Assembly: GCA_024401495.1 (NCBI GenBank)
Contig: JAKSKW010000014.1
Span: 1 to 47,089, forward strand
Direction of reading: 5' to 3'
DNA length: 47,089 bases
Source: Paludibacteraceae bacterium
GTDB lineage: Bacteria > Bacteroidota > Bacteroidia > Bacteroidales > Paludibacteraceae
Shown: piece after piece, positions 33,722 to 41,405 of the stretch
How positions within the stretch are numbered: position 1 is the first letter of the stretch
Layout: every line of letters begins with the position of its first letter
Position numbers and translations under genes: made by a program
Notes under the pieces: model-generated
What the model saw: only the letters and a program-made list of their open reading frames with translations
Databases searched by the model: none
Told to the model about the DNA's origin: nothing

Positions 33722-33774
33722 ACGCAAGATTTCGATAAATACAAATTAAACGATGACGTTGACGAAAACGATAT

Positions 33775-34395
33775 TCATTCTGATAATAAATCACAATACA
33801 TAAGTCGAGTGTTTAGACTCTCAAATTTTGAATTCTCCAGATTACTTTCATGCATATGCATATAATTGAACTCATCAGTCTCTGTCTTAAAAAGAAATTT
33901 GAAATTATTTCTTACATAAAAAGACAATACATTGGGATCGTTTTTTGCATCAACAATCGCTAATCGGCATCCTGATTTATTATCATCTGAAACAAACCAT
34001 TCTTTAATAAAACGAACCACATCAGAGCCAAAACCTTGATTTGCATATTTTGACGAAACTGCTAGCCTACCAATAAGAATACCAGGATAACGGCTTAATC
34101 GTTTTTCTCTATTTGAAATCTCTTTCCAAAGTCGATTTTTCTTTGAACTTCCTAAATCAAATGTGCGTATACTATCATTTGACACAGTGAAACACGCAAC
34201 AATTTCTGAAGGATTGTCAATTAAGCGAAAACAATAGGATTTTCCCATACGATAATGGGAGTACATTAATGCTTCTTTGTAAAAGAACTCATCCATATCC
34301 TTGTCTCCACAGGAAAAACTGTTACAATCCTCAAGGATTTTCTTCGTCAATAATTCAGGAACACAAATGTCCAGAATATCCTTTTCCCTTTTCAT
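33775..34395 (-). CDS. GNAT N-acetyltransferase, probable toxin of a toxin-antitoxin pair
   Basis: A 206-aa acetyltransferase-fold protein. Early DCNSFSCGDKDMDEFFYKEAL matches the FxCG-x-x-x-LDxFL-like opening of TacT-type toxins. ILIGRLAVSSKYANQGFGSDVVRF contains the acetyl-CoA pyrophosphate loop (QGFGSD), and VLSFYVRNNFKFL carries the tyrosine usual for the GNAT active site. TacT-like toxins acetylate the amino group of charged tRNAs; that activity is inferred. It follows a 60-codon gene by 7 bp, in the antitoxin-first order. The C-terminal 30 residues are longer than in small TacT proteins. Its AT-rich codon use differs from neighbouring genes, suggesting acquisition. Confidence 0.82.
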   Translation of the reverse strand: MKREKDILDICVPELLTKKILEDCNSFSCGDKDMDEFFYKEALMYSHYRMGKSYCFRLIDNPSEIVACFTVSNDSIRTFDLGSSKKNRLWKEISNREKRLSRYPGILIGRLAVSSKYANQGFGSDVVRFIKEWFVSDDNKSGCRLAIVDAKNDPNVLSFYVRNNFKFLFKTETDEFNYMHMHESNLENSKFESLNTRLMYCDLLSE

Positions 34396-34402
34396 ATTGA
34401 TT

Positions 34403-34585
34403 TTATAATCCAGATCGTTTTAAGACTTCACGCATTTTGATAACAAAAGGATCTTTCTCTCGATCTTTTAACTTTCCATCCTTCTCTCTTCTTAAAAAAT
34501 CTCGCTCATTTGCTTCCATCTCTTCACGAAAACGGATTGCATCCTCACCTATGAGAGTTGGGATTGCTTTAATTGGAATTGCCAT
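34403..34585 (-). CDS. Small antitoxin-like protein paired with the GNAT gene
   Basis: A 60-aa protein starting MAIPIKAIPTLIGEDAIRF and continuing with a strongly charged helical half (EEMEANERDFLRREKDGKLKD in part). Usual GNAT-toxin antitoxins (DUF1778/TacA) are ribbon-helix-helix proteins; I see no RHH pattern. The N-terminal hydrophobic IPxL-x-G-x-xA-x-xF segment with a disordered charged tail could wrap the toxin. It has its own -7 box and lies 7 bp before the toxin gene. The antitoxin role is inferred from position, size and composition only. Confidence 0.65.
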   Translation of the reverse strand: MAIPIKAIPTLIGEDAIRFREEMEANERDFLRREKDGKLKDREKDPFVIKMREVLKRSGL

Positions 34586-34623
34586 AATTCTATTATTTTA
34601 AGTACTGTGTTTTTATTTATTTG

Positions 34624-34631
34624 CAAAAATA
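34624..34631 (-). promoter_or_regulatory. -7 promoter box of the toxin-antitoxin pair
   Basis: Minus strand TATTTTTG, 39 bp upstream of the start at 34585, in the 139-bp AT-rich gap shared with the divergent MltF gene. Confidence 0.55.
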
Positions 34632-34724
34632 TTGTTTTTTATTTGGATTCAACACATTTGTAGAGTTTTTTGTTTGCCATTATCTTTTTTATTGCTAATT
34701 TGCATTTTCTAAAGACTGACGCGT

Positions 34725-36095
34725 ATGAAAAAATGGGCTGTTTTCATATCGGTTTTGTTGTCACTTATCAGTTGCAATAAGACGACGGATAACCAGAATT
34801 CGTCGGAAAATCAGTGTGTCTCTACCCCAGACTCTGTCCTTCGCGTCGCCACAATCTCTCGCTCAACTTCCTACTATACCACTCGTGGTGGACACGAGAT
34901 GGGCTACGACTATGAGTTAATCAAAGGTGTGGCTGAGAAATTAGGCAAGAAATTAGAGATTAAAGTGGCGAAAAGCAACGAGGAACTGATCTCTATGCTT
35001 GGTGATTCCGTCGACGTGTTGGCTTTCCCCGTTGTGATCAATAAAACCAACAAAGAGCGTATGGCGTTTGTCGACAAGGAGACTATCACGCATCAGGTGA
35101 TCGTGCAGAGAAAGAGAAACTCCACTAAGCATAAGCAGGATGTGCTCGACCTCATCGGCAAAAAAATCACTGTGGTGAAAGGATCCAAATATTACCATCG
35201 TCTGCTTAACCTTAACGATGAGATTGGCGGTGGAATGGTGATCAACACCGTCTCCTCGGATAATGATGAGGAGGATTTGATCAAACAGGTGAGCAAAGGT
35301 GAGATTGACATGACGGTGATAGACAACGATATAGCCCAACTGCAACGTCGCTATTATAAGAATCTTGACATCCATCTTGAGGTGTCGCATCCACAAAGAA
35401 ATGCGTGGGCTGTGTCGCAAAAAGATTCGGCGTTGCTAAAGGAGATCAACGATTATTTTGCAGAGAATCCGAAGACCGTCAGCAAGTTATATTCAAAATA
35501 CTACGAGCCAAAGGTTTCTAAAGAGGTTAATAGAGATGTGCCTATCTTCATCGACGACGAGCATATCTCCGCTTTCGATTCTATCTTCAAGGCTCAAGCC
35601 GACACTACCATCTGGGATTGGCGTCTGCTCTCTGCCATTGCCTACACAGAATCACGTTTCAACCCCAACGCAGGCAGTTTTGCCGGAGCGAAAGGACTCA
35701 TGCAGCTGATGTCTGAAACGGTGATCAACCTTGGAGGTGATCCTAAGACGATGTTGGAACCAGAGGAGAATCTCCGTCTTGGAATTGAATATCTCAACCG
35801 CACTTACAAACTTATCCAATCCGCCCGCACCAACGACGACCGCATCCGTCTGACTCTTGCTGCCTACAATGCCGGACTCGGACATATCCGTGATGCGCAG
35901 ACATTGTGTGAACTTCACGGCGACAACCCTGCTGAATGGAAAGTGGTGGAGAGATATGTAAGACTACTTGCGTCGCCCGACTACTACAACCTACCTTCCG
36001 TGAAGTGCGGATATCTACGTGGCTCAGAAACAGCCGATTACGTGGACAACATCATGGAGTTGTATGCCACTTACAAGAGAAAGTTCAAGAAATAA
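34725..36095 (+). CDS. mltF: MltF-like membrane-bound lytic murein transglycosylase
   Basis: A 456-aa lipoprotein (MKKWAVFISVLLSLISC, Cys17) with two domains. Residues about 38-265 are a SBP_bac_3-type periplasmic binding domain (MGYDYELIKGVAEKLGKKLE...DVLAFPVVINKT). Residues about 290-450 are an SLT lytic transglycosylase domain: LSAIAYTESRFNPNAGSFAG with the catalytic Glu in ESRF, then AKGLMQLMSETV and LTLAAYNAGLGHI. The enzyme cleaves peptidoglycan to 1,6-anhydro products from the membrane. The arrangement matches E. coli MltF. It is transcribed divergently from the toxin-antitoxin pair. Confidence 0.93.
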   Translation: MKKWAVFISVLLSLISCNKTTDNQNSSENQCVSTPDSVLRVATISRSTSYYTTRGGHEMGYDYELIKGVAEKLGKKLEIKVAKSNEELISMLGDSVDVLAFPVVINKTNKERMAFVDKETITHQVIVQRKRNSTKHKQDVLDLIGKKITVVKGSKYYHRLLNLNDEIGGGMVINTVSSDNDEEDLIKQVSKGEIDMTVIDNDIAQLQRRYYKNLDIHLEVSHPQRNAWAVSQKDSALLKEINDYFAENPKTVSKLYSKYYEPKVSKEVNRDVPIFIDDEHISAFDSIFKAQADTTIWDWRLLSAIAYTESRFNPNAGSFAGAKGLMQLMSETVINLGGDPKTMLEPEENLRLGIEYLNRTYKLIQSARTNDDRIRLTLAAYNAGLGHIRDAQTLCELHGDNPAEWKVVERYVRLLASPDYYNLPSVKCGYLRGSETADYVDNIMELYATYKRKFKK

Positions 36096-36153
36096 TTCGT
36101 AATTTTTAATGCGTAATTCGTAATTGTCGGTATATGCCAAAATACATGGATAT

Positions 36154-36240
36154 ACTTTTTCTTTATACGCTCGCCCTACGGGCTCGCGTTGGGAGTGGGT
36201 TAGGGCGTCCCGCCCTTAACAATCCTCATTTTTGACAACT
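36154..36240. repeat. MITE-like dispersed element, copy C
   Basis: It contains TATACGCTCGCCCTACGGGC, then GTTAGGGCG-TCC-CGCCCTTAAC, and ends in AATCCTCATTTTTGACAAC. The left end is degenerate. The stem GCCC-TAC-GGGC differs from GTCC-TAC-GGAC in copies A and B by a compensating pair change. Confidence 0.8.
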
Positions 36241-36282
36241 GCGAGGAAAATTTCGCATTCCTAATTTAGCATTTCGCATTTT

Positions 36283-36723
36283 TTAATCTGCAGATCCGAC
36301 CTCGAATTTATTGATTTTGTCTCTCCACTCCTGCGACACCAACACAGATTGCTGTGCCTTCATATCAAACGCACACATCACGCCATTACAAACGGTTTTG
36401 ATGTGTCCATTGTCTTTATTTATAAGCACTTGAAGAAGTTTGATACTTTTATTTCCAATCTCTGTGATCTTTGTGCGGACCTCGATATTCTCTCTCAAGA
36501 AGATCTGCTCCATATAGCTGACGTTGATATTCACCATCACAAACTGAGCGTCAGTCCAGTCGATTGGCTCTCCATTGTTCAAAGCCTCGAAATAGCAAAT
36601 CTTTCCGTAATCCAAAAAGGAGATTTGCGATGCGTTGTTGACGTGGCCAAGTGGGTCGATGTCGTTGAATCTGATTTGGATTCCAACGCTATGATTGAAA
36701 TGAATTTTTTCTAGTTCTTCCAT
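36283..36723 (-). CDS. Acyl-CoA thioesterase (4HBT hotdog fold)
   Basis: A 146-aa hotdog-fold protein. The motif QIRFNDIDPLGHVNNASQISFLDYGK (residues about 16-41) has the Asp in D-x-D-x-x-GHVNN expected for catalysis in 4-hydroxybenzoyl-CoA/YbgC-type thioesterases. ISYMEQIFLRENIEVRTKITEIG-like strands follow. The substrate, probably an acyl-CoA or acyl-ACP, cannot be predicted. It lies downstream of recF-DUF721 on the same strand, but copy B of the dispersed element separates them. Confidence 0.87.
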   Translation of the reverse strand: MEELEKIHFNHSVGIQIRFNDIDPLGHVNNASQISFLDYGKICYFEALNNGEPIDWTDAQFVMVNINVSYMEQIFLRENIEVRTKITEIGNKSIKLLQVLINKDNGHIKTVCNGVMCAFDMKAQQSVLVSQEWRDKINKFEVGSAD

Positions 36724-36761
36724 TATTCTAATATCTCTTCAAATTTTTCTTTTTTTACTAT

Positions 36762-36851
36762 TTGTCCGAACACGCTTATTTTTTATACGCTCGTCCTACG
36801 GACTCGCGTTGAAGGAGGGCAAGGGCGTGCCGCCCTTTGCAATCCTCAATC
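36762..36851. repeat. MITE-like dispersed element, copy B
   Basis: It begins TTGTCCGAACACGCTTATTT, includes CGTCCTACGGACTCGCG and the stem GCAAGGGCG-TGC-CGCCCTTTGC, and ends in AATCCTCAAT. It reaches the stop codon of the DUF721 gene (36850-36852), where its right terminal repeat is lost. Compared with copy C, the GTTA/TAAC bases of the second stem have become GCAA/TTGC with pairing kept. Confidence 0.82.
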
Positions 36852-37143
36852 AGAAATGAATCGCTTCCAATACCGACGAATCAATTTCGAATCTATCGTG
36901 GATTTTCTTTAGAATCTCACTGCGACGCATCATCAGTTCATTGCTGGCGGCTGGCGATAGCATAGTGACATACAAATGCTTGTTTTTCATCGTCATACCT
37001 TGTGTGTACTGCAGGAATTCTGGTTCCACCAATTCCGGCCAAGCTTTTTCAATGTCGAAAGCAAGCATATCCTCGTCGATCTTCACACGATGGACATAAT
37101 CTTTCAATATGGACGACATTGTGGTTGCATTCGTTCTTTTCAT
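36850..37143 (-). CDS. DUF721 family protein (DciA-like)
   Basis: A 97-aa protein matching DUF721: the N-terminal MSSILKDYVHRVKIDEDMLAFDIEKAWPEL corresponds to the conserved W-x-E/D-x-V-G region, and LYVTMLSPAASNELMMRRSEIL to the conserved strand and helix. The related DciA is the ancestral loader of the replicative helicase in many bacteria. It is encoded 11 bp after recF, a conserved Bacteroidetes pairing that fits a DNA-replication role. Confidence 0.85.
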   Translation of the reverse strand: MKRTNATTMSSILKDYVHRVKIDEDMLAFDIEKAWPELVEPEFLQYTQGMTMKNKHLYVTMLSPAASNELMMRRSEILKKIHDRFEIDSSVLEAIHF

Positions 37144-37154
37144 CGCTCCATGTT

Positions 37155-38288
37155 TTATTTTTCCATGACCTTCACTGCCTTCTCCTCTCTCATTCCGTCG
37201 CTCTCATTAATCTCGTAGACGGTGTAGGAGATATTCTCCGTCTTTTCAAGAAGCAGTGTGATATGCTCACGGTTAGTATCAGAGATGAACACTTGGCCTG
37301 TACGTTTGGAATCACTGATGAAATCGATGATTCTTGCCATACGGTGCTCGTCAAGTTTATCGAATATATCATCGAGAAGAAGGATTGGTTTGACGTCGCT
37401 CTTCGCCACAAACATATCTATCCACGCGAATTTCAAAGCCAAAAGCATCGTCTTCATCTCTCCTTGCGACGCGATTTTCTTAATCTTTCGTCCGGTACGC
37501 TTGAAATTATAGTCGTCGCGATGGACGCCCCACGTTGTAAAGCCTCGTCGTTGGTCTTCCCCACGCAAGGTTCTAAGCGTTGTGAGATAATCAGCCTCAG
37601 TAGCCTGCGACTTATATTCGATATCCACACCCTCGCCTTCCTCGGCGTCGTAAGAGATCTTGCGATACACCTCGTCGACTTTACCTTTGAATGTCTCAAC
37701 AAACTCTTTGCGAGCATTGTAAAGGAACATTCCCGCCGACGCAAGTTTATCCTCGTAACTCTCAAAAATGATCGGATCGACGTAGGTCTGCGACGTCAAC
37801 AGTGCATTTCTTCCTCGCAACGCATTCTTGTAGACAAGCAGTGCGTCCAAGTATTTGCGGTCGAACTGGGATATGCAGCCGTCGATGAATTTTCTACGTT
37901 CTTCAGACGCTCCCTGTATGATATCAATATCCTTCGGAGCCACCAATATCGCTGGAATCAAACCGATATGGTCGGAGACTTTCTCGTACTCCTTACCGTC
38001 TCTCTTGAGCATCTTCCTACCCTTGTCCAAAGCACACGAAATCTCAAATTCCGAATCCGCGCGATGATAGTGGGCTTTCAGCTGAAAACCAGTCTCGCCG
38101 AAAGTGATATTGTCCTTATCCTCACGGTTAGACGGTGATTTAGAGAAAGATAGGTAGTAGATGGAATCGATAATATTGGTTTTGCCGACACCGTTTTTGC
38201 CGATGAAGCAGTTGATATGCTTGGCAAATGTGAGGCCGGATCTACGAATATTTCGAAAGTTATATATTGATAATCTGTGTAGAAACAT
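37155..38288 (-). CDS. recF: DNA replication and repair protein RecF
   Basis: A 377-aa SMC-like ATPase that helps load RecA at gapped DNA. The N-terminal LHRLSIYNFRNIRRSGLTF and Walker A FIGKNGVGKTNIIDSIYYLSF (about 28-48) are typical. The signature region is around SQGEMKTMLLALKFAWI, and Walker B is ILLLDDIFDKLDEHRMARI (about 315-333). Length is close to the family norm. It probably starts an operon with the DUF721 gene. The repeat-rich 90 bp upstream separates it from phoH. Confidence 0.95.
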   Translation of the reverse strand: MFLHRLSIYNFRNIRRSGLTFAKHINCFIGKNGVGKTNIIDSIYYLSFSKSPSNREDKDNITFGETGFQLKAHYHRADSEFEISCALDKGRKMLKRDGKEYEKVSDHIGLIPAILVAPKDIDIIQGASEERRKFIDGCISQFDRKYLDALLVYKNALRGRNALLTSQTYVDPIIFESYEDKLASAGMFLYNARKEFVETFKGKVDEVYRKISYDAEEGEGVDIEYKSQATEADYLTTLRTLRGEDQRRGFTTWGVHRDDYNFKRTGRKIKKIASQGEMKTMLLALKFAWIDMFVAKSDVKPILLLDDIFDKLDEHRMARIIDFISDSKRTGQVFISDTNREHITLLLEKTENISYTVYEINESDGMREEKAVKVMEK

Positions 38289-38309
38289 TTCTGTTATGAT
38301 TCAAAATAA

Positions 38310-38379
38310 GCCCCCTCAGTCCCCCTAAAGGGGGAAGATCGCACACGCCAATTCCTCCCTTTAGGGAGGTTAGGAGGGC
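38310..38379. repeat. MITE-like purine/pyrimidine-rich inverted repeat
   Basis: The left arm GCCCCCTCAGTCCCCCTAAA (38310-38329) is an imperfect complement of the right arm ending in TTAGGAGGGC. CCCCCTAAAGGGGG and CCTCCCTTTAGGGAGG form internal hairpins. The element fills the space between the recF start (38288) and the phoH stop (38380-38382) and ends at that stop codon. Confidence 0.75.
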
Positions 38380-39357
38380 CTATTCTTCTTGTGGCGTAAG
38401 AGGAATGATTTTCTTCGCTTTCTTTGCATCGTGTTTAGCGTATGCGTCGACGATTTTCTGCACAAGAGGATGACGGACGATATCCTTAGTGTTAAACTCG
38501 ATTTTCGCCACTCCACTGACGTTCTTCAGCACACGTAGAGCCTCGCCCAAACCTGAACGTTCACGAGCAGGAAGGTCGATCTGAGTCATATCTCCAGTCA
38601 CCACGATCTTACTATGCTCACCCATACGAGTAAGAAACATCTTAATCTGCTGAGTTGTAGTGTTTTGAGCCTCATCAAGAATGATGAATGCATCAGAAAG
38701 CGTACGACCACGCATGAAAGCCAACGGTGCGATCTGAATGATTCCGTTCTCCATATACTCCTTCAGCTTCGCTCCTGGGATCATATCCTGAAGAGCATCG
38801 TAAAGAGGCTGCAAATACGGATCAATCTTCTCCTTCATATCTCCGGGAAGAAAACCAAGTTTCTCGCCAGCCTCAACAGCAGGTCGGCTCAACACAATCT
38901 TCTTAACCTCCTTGTTTTTCAAAGCTCTTACCGCGCAAGCAATAGCGATATAAGTCTTACCGCTACCGGCAGGACCGATGGAGAAGATAAGATCATTCTT
39001 ATCGTAAGCAGCCATGAATTTTTTCTGGGTTGGAGTGCGAGCCGTGATAGGCTTGCCGCTTATACCATAGATGATAAGATTATTCTCCACCTGAATCTTA
39101 GGTTCACTACCTTTGATAAAGTCGATAATGACCTCCTCAGACAACTTGTTGTAAGTAGCGCAGTACTTTTCAAGTTTGGCAATCACCTCGTCGACGATAG
39201 CGATTTCCTCCTCGTCGCCATTGACTTTGATCACATTACCTCTGGCAATAATCTTAACTTTGGGATACAAATCCTTGATAAGACGGATGTTAGCATTGTT
39301 AACACCGTAAAAAATAGTGGGATCAGCCACTTCCAGTTCTATGATTTTTTCTATCAC
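38380..39357 (-). CDS. phoH: PhoH-family ATPase
   Basis: A 325-aa protein with an N-terminal KH-like region (about 20-75, VKIIARGNVIKVNGDEEEI) and a PhoH ATPase domain. Walker A is SIGPAGSGKTYIAIACAVRAL (about 131-151). LSRPAVEAGEKLGFLPGDM follows, and Walker B is AFIILDEAQNTTTQQIKMFLTRMG. This is the PhoH/YbeZ type, linked to RNA processing with YbeY. The start codon is GTG at 39357. Two TATTTTTG boxes lie upstream at 39384-39399 (minus). Confidence 0.93.
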   Translation of the reverse strand: MIEKIIELEVADPTIFYGVNNANIRLIKDLYPKVKIIARGNVIKVNGDEEEIAIVDEVIAKLEKYCATYNKLSEEVIIDFIKGSEPKIQVENNLIIYGISGKPITARTPTQKKFMAAYDKNDLIFSIGPAGSGKTYIAIACAVRALKNKEVKKIVLSRPAVEAGEKLGFLPGDMKEKIDPYLQPLYDALQDMIPGAKLKEYMENGIIQIAPLAFMRGRTLSDAFIILDEAQNTTTQQIKMFLTRMGEHSKIVVTGDMTQIDLPARERSGLGEALRVLKNVSGVAKIEFNTKDIVRHPLVQKIVDAYAKHDAKKAKKIIPLTPQEE

Positions 39358-39383
39358 TCTATATGGTATAATATCTGTTTCGA

Positions 39384-39428
39384 CAAAAATACAAAAATAA
39401 TACGATGACGAAAACGAAAACGAAAACT
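39384..39428 (-). promoter_or_regulatory. phoH upstream region: -7 boxes and hexamer run
   Basis: On the minus strand, two tandem TATTTTTG boxes (39384-39391 and 39392-39399) match TAnnTTTG. Just upstream is a short ACGAAA run (39405-39428). The short run could change promoter spacing if its length varies. Confidence 0.5.
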
Positions 39429-39463
39429 TTTAAGTCTTGCGACCGATTTCATGGAAGCAGAAA

Positions 39464-39487
39464 AGACGAGGAAGTATTTCCCCGTCT
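39464..39487. repeat. AGACG hairpin repeat with one mismatch
   Basis: AGACGAGGAA, short loop, TTCCCCGTCT. One A-C mismatch breaks an otherwise perfect stem. It lies upstream of phoH and downstream of the barrel gene stop at 39521. Confidence 0.7.
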
Positions 39488-39520
39488 CTACAAAATTTCA
39501 AAAAAAATTAAAACATCTCT

Positions 39521-40165
39521 TTATTTAGAGAAGATGTAGTAAGTCAAATTGACGTGGGCATTGCCATCCACCATATCTCTGTACGACGGATCCCAGTCGT
39601 AGCCCAATCCTACCTGGAATTTTTCTCCAATGTTGAGGTTGGCTCCAGCACCAAAAGCAAATTCAACGTACTTTGCACCGATACTTCCATGAGACATGTC
39701 AACTCTTGTTTTCAAGATGCCAAAGACTTTCGGTGCCAAACCAAATTTCTCGCCAAGCTGGAAATTGTAACCAAAACTAACCGGAAGTTTAAGATATTTA
39801 ATATCTACATTTTCATCGTAGACTGGTTCTTTGCCTGTAGGCGCAACTTCATAATCACCTTTTTCATATGCATTGAAAATTTCTTTACCGATGTCATATT
39901 TATAATGGAATCCTTGCAAAGAATAAAGAAAACTTGCATCAAGGAACATATAGTTCTTATTTTCTGATGCATTGAAACGATGTTCGTAAGCGATACCAGC
40001 GTTGAATCCAGATCTGTAGGAATATTCAACGGCATCACTTTGAAATTCTTCATCGAAAGAACGATTAGACAGATTGTAACCTGCAGTCACACCAAAATAA
40101 TTCTGAGCCGAAACTCCCATGCAAGCCATCATTAAGCCTGCCACAACAAAAAGTTTGTTTTTCAT
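39521..40165 (-). CDS. Small outer-membrane beta-barrel protein (PorT-like)
   Basis: A 214-aa protein with a signal peptide (MKNKLFVVAGLMMACMGVSA). The mature part alternates beta-strands of the kind NYFGVTAGYNLSNRSF, SGFNAGIAYEHRFNA, YMFLDASFLYSLQGFHYKY, LKLPVSFGYNFQLGEKFGLAP and VEFAFGAGANLNIGEKFQVG, ending in NLTYYIFSK. This is the eight-stranded OMP_b-brl pattern common in Bacteroidetes. Whether it is a structural barrel or a PorT-like component cannot be told. It stands alone between promoter and repeat sequences. Confidence 0.85.
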   Translation of the reverse strand: MKNKLFVVAGLMMACMGVSAQNYFGVTAGYNLSNRSFDEEFQSDAVEYSYRSGFNAGIAYEHRFNASENKNYMFLDASFLYSLQGFHYKYDIGKEIFNAYEKGDYEVAPTGKEPVYDENVDIKYLKLPVSFGYNFQLGEKFGLAPKVFGILKTRVDMSHGSIGAKYVEFAFGAGANLNIGEKFQVGLGYDWDPSYRDMVDGNAHVNLTYYIFSK

Positions 40166-40212
40166 AATACCAAAATTTATATTCTTTAATTCGCATCAAC
40201 TATGTTTTTGTG

Positions 40213-40220
40213 CAAAAGTA
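40213..40220 (-). promoter_or_regulatory. Promoter of the beta-barrel gene
   Basis: Minus strand TTTG, 19-bp spacer, TACTTTTG (40213-40220), a full match to the Bacteroidetes promoter, 48 bp upstream of the start. Confidence 0.65.
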
Positions 40221-40437
40221 TATGGGATTACAAAAAATGCAAACCATAAACGTCAAAAGTTGATACAAATTCGTAAATCCAATTCTCCAATCTGTTATAT
40301 CATTAAAAATCAGCGATATAACAAAAACAACTTTTTACGGACTTGCGAAGTTGTAATTTATCAGGCACGATTTCTGTTCTTAAACAACATGCGAAGTACG
40401 TGACTCTTATTGATTCCACGAATATTTAAAACAAAAA

Positions 40438-40462
40438 GAGACGTGGAAAATATCCACGTCTC
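40438..40462 (-). terminator. AGACG-family terminator after the FISUMP-like gene
   Basis: On the minus strand GAGACGTGGA, a 5-base loop and TCCACGTCTC are followed by TTTTTGTTTT, a good rho-independent terminator. It belongs to the AGACG/CGTCT hairpin family. Confidence 0.8.
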
Positions 40463-40485
40463 AGCAATATTCTATGAAGAATGAA

Positions 40486-41211
40486 TTATCTTGCGTAAAC
40501 AGGGCGAATGCAACGGCCACCGCTTCTACCACTGCTGTTAACCTTTGGACGACGGTTTGAGAAATCCATTGCGTATGAGAAATTTCCGTTGTCGTAACCA
40601 GTAGAAGTCCAGTAGTTACCAGTTTCATCTGTATCGTAGAGCTGAGCGCCGAAGAAATAGCCCTTTGCAGGAAGGAAGATGTATTTACCATTTGGGCCAG
40701 TCACTTTGTAACCCTTTGCTCCATTGTTAATCACCCATTCCCACTCACACTTCTTGATTAGCTCTTCAGCCTCTTCCTTAGTTGGGATTCGCCAATCCTT
40801 ACCCAACTGTACAGTCGCGGCGTCAGTCGAAGATAAAAGAACATTGTTTGAATTGATCACTTTCTTCGACTTCAAATCAGAAAGAGAATATGAATATGTT
40901 GTTGAATTTGCTGCATTGTAGTCAGCTTTTGTCGTCACCTCACCCCAAGCATAGTAGTAGCCTGGTTGTTCACTCTTATTAGCGCCCAAATTACATGATG
41001 CCCACTTTACAGAAAGTCCCATATCGACAACCTTCAGTCCTTCATCTGTACAATCGAGAGACTCAACCACCTTGCCGTTCATTAATCCGCATTGTTGCTC
41101 TGCTAAAGATGCTGTTATCTGGTCGATATCCGCATTAGAAGATGTTGTGTCCATACATCCTGACAAAGACACTGCACAAAATAATCCGATAAATGCACTA
41201 CTTATTTTCAT
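40486..41211 (-). CDS. FISUMP/DUF1566-type surface lipoprotein
   Basis: A 241-aa lipoprotein (MKISSAFIGLFCAVSLSGC, Cys19). From about residue 62 it reads VVDMGLSVKWASCNLGANKSE, YYYAWGEVTTK, GKDWRIPTKEEAEELIKKC, GYKVTGPNGKYIFLPAKGYF, NYWTSTGYDN and GGRCIRPVYA. This is the order of the Fibrobacter succinogenes major domain / DUF1566 fold, very common in Bacteroidales lipoproteins. The fold is C-type-lectin-like, suggesting surface binding, but the ligand is unknown. It has its own promoter (41241-41248, minus TATTTTTG) and terminator. Confidence 0.85.
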   Translation of the reverse strand: MKISSAFIGLFCAVSLSGCMDTTSSNADIDQITASLAEQQCGLMNGKVVESLDCTDEGLKVVDMGLSVKWASCNLGANKSEQPGYYYAWGEVTTKADYNAANSTTYSYSLSDLKSKKVINSNNVLLSSTDAATVQLGKDWRIPTKEEAEELIKKCEWEWVINNGAKGYKVTGPNGKYIFLPAKGYFFGAQLYDTDETGNYWTSTGYDNGNFSYAMDFSNRRPKVNSSGRSGGRCIRPVYAR

Positions 41212-41240
41212 TTCGTCCTAAATATTATCCTTTCACGGTG

Positions 41241-41248
41241 CAAAAATA
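41241..41248 (-). promoter_or_regulatory. -7 promoter box of the FISUMP-like gene
   Basis: Minus strand TATTTTTG, 30 bp upstream of the start at 41211. Confidence 0.55.
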
Positions 41249-41405
41249 AAAAAAATCTATCAATAGATAAAATAGCCCTACACGAAAAATCATCCTCACT
41301 TTACTTTTAGAACATTTTTTTTGATCTTTTTTCCACAAGATCGCAGTCATATTTCAACGTGAGCATCCATCACAATGTCACATTCAAATATTTTTCTAAT
41401 AAAGC

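Larger units (their letters stand above)
40166..40485. other. Intergenic region of 320 bp
   Basis: This AT-rich region contains the barrel-gene promoter at its left and the terminator hairpin at 40438-40462 at its right. I see nothing else that can be supported. Confidence 0.6.

Noticed and set aside
37002..38138. 378-codon plus-strand frame opposite recF
   Set aside because: recF has all its ATPase motifs on the other strand; the antisense protein has no recognisable domain.
38614..39408. 264-codon plus-strand frame opposite phoH
   Set aside because: A shadow of the PhoH coding sequence.
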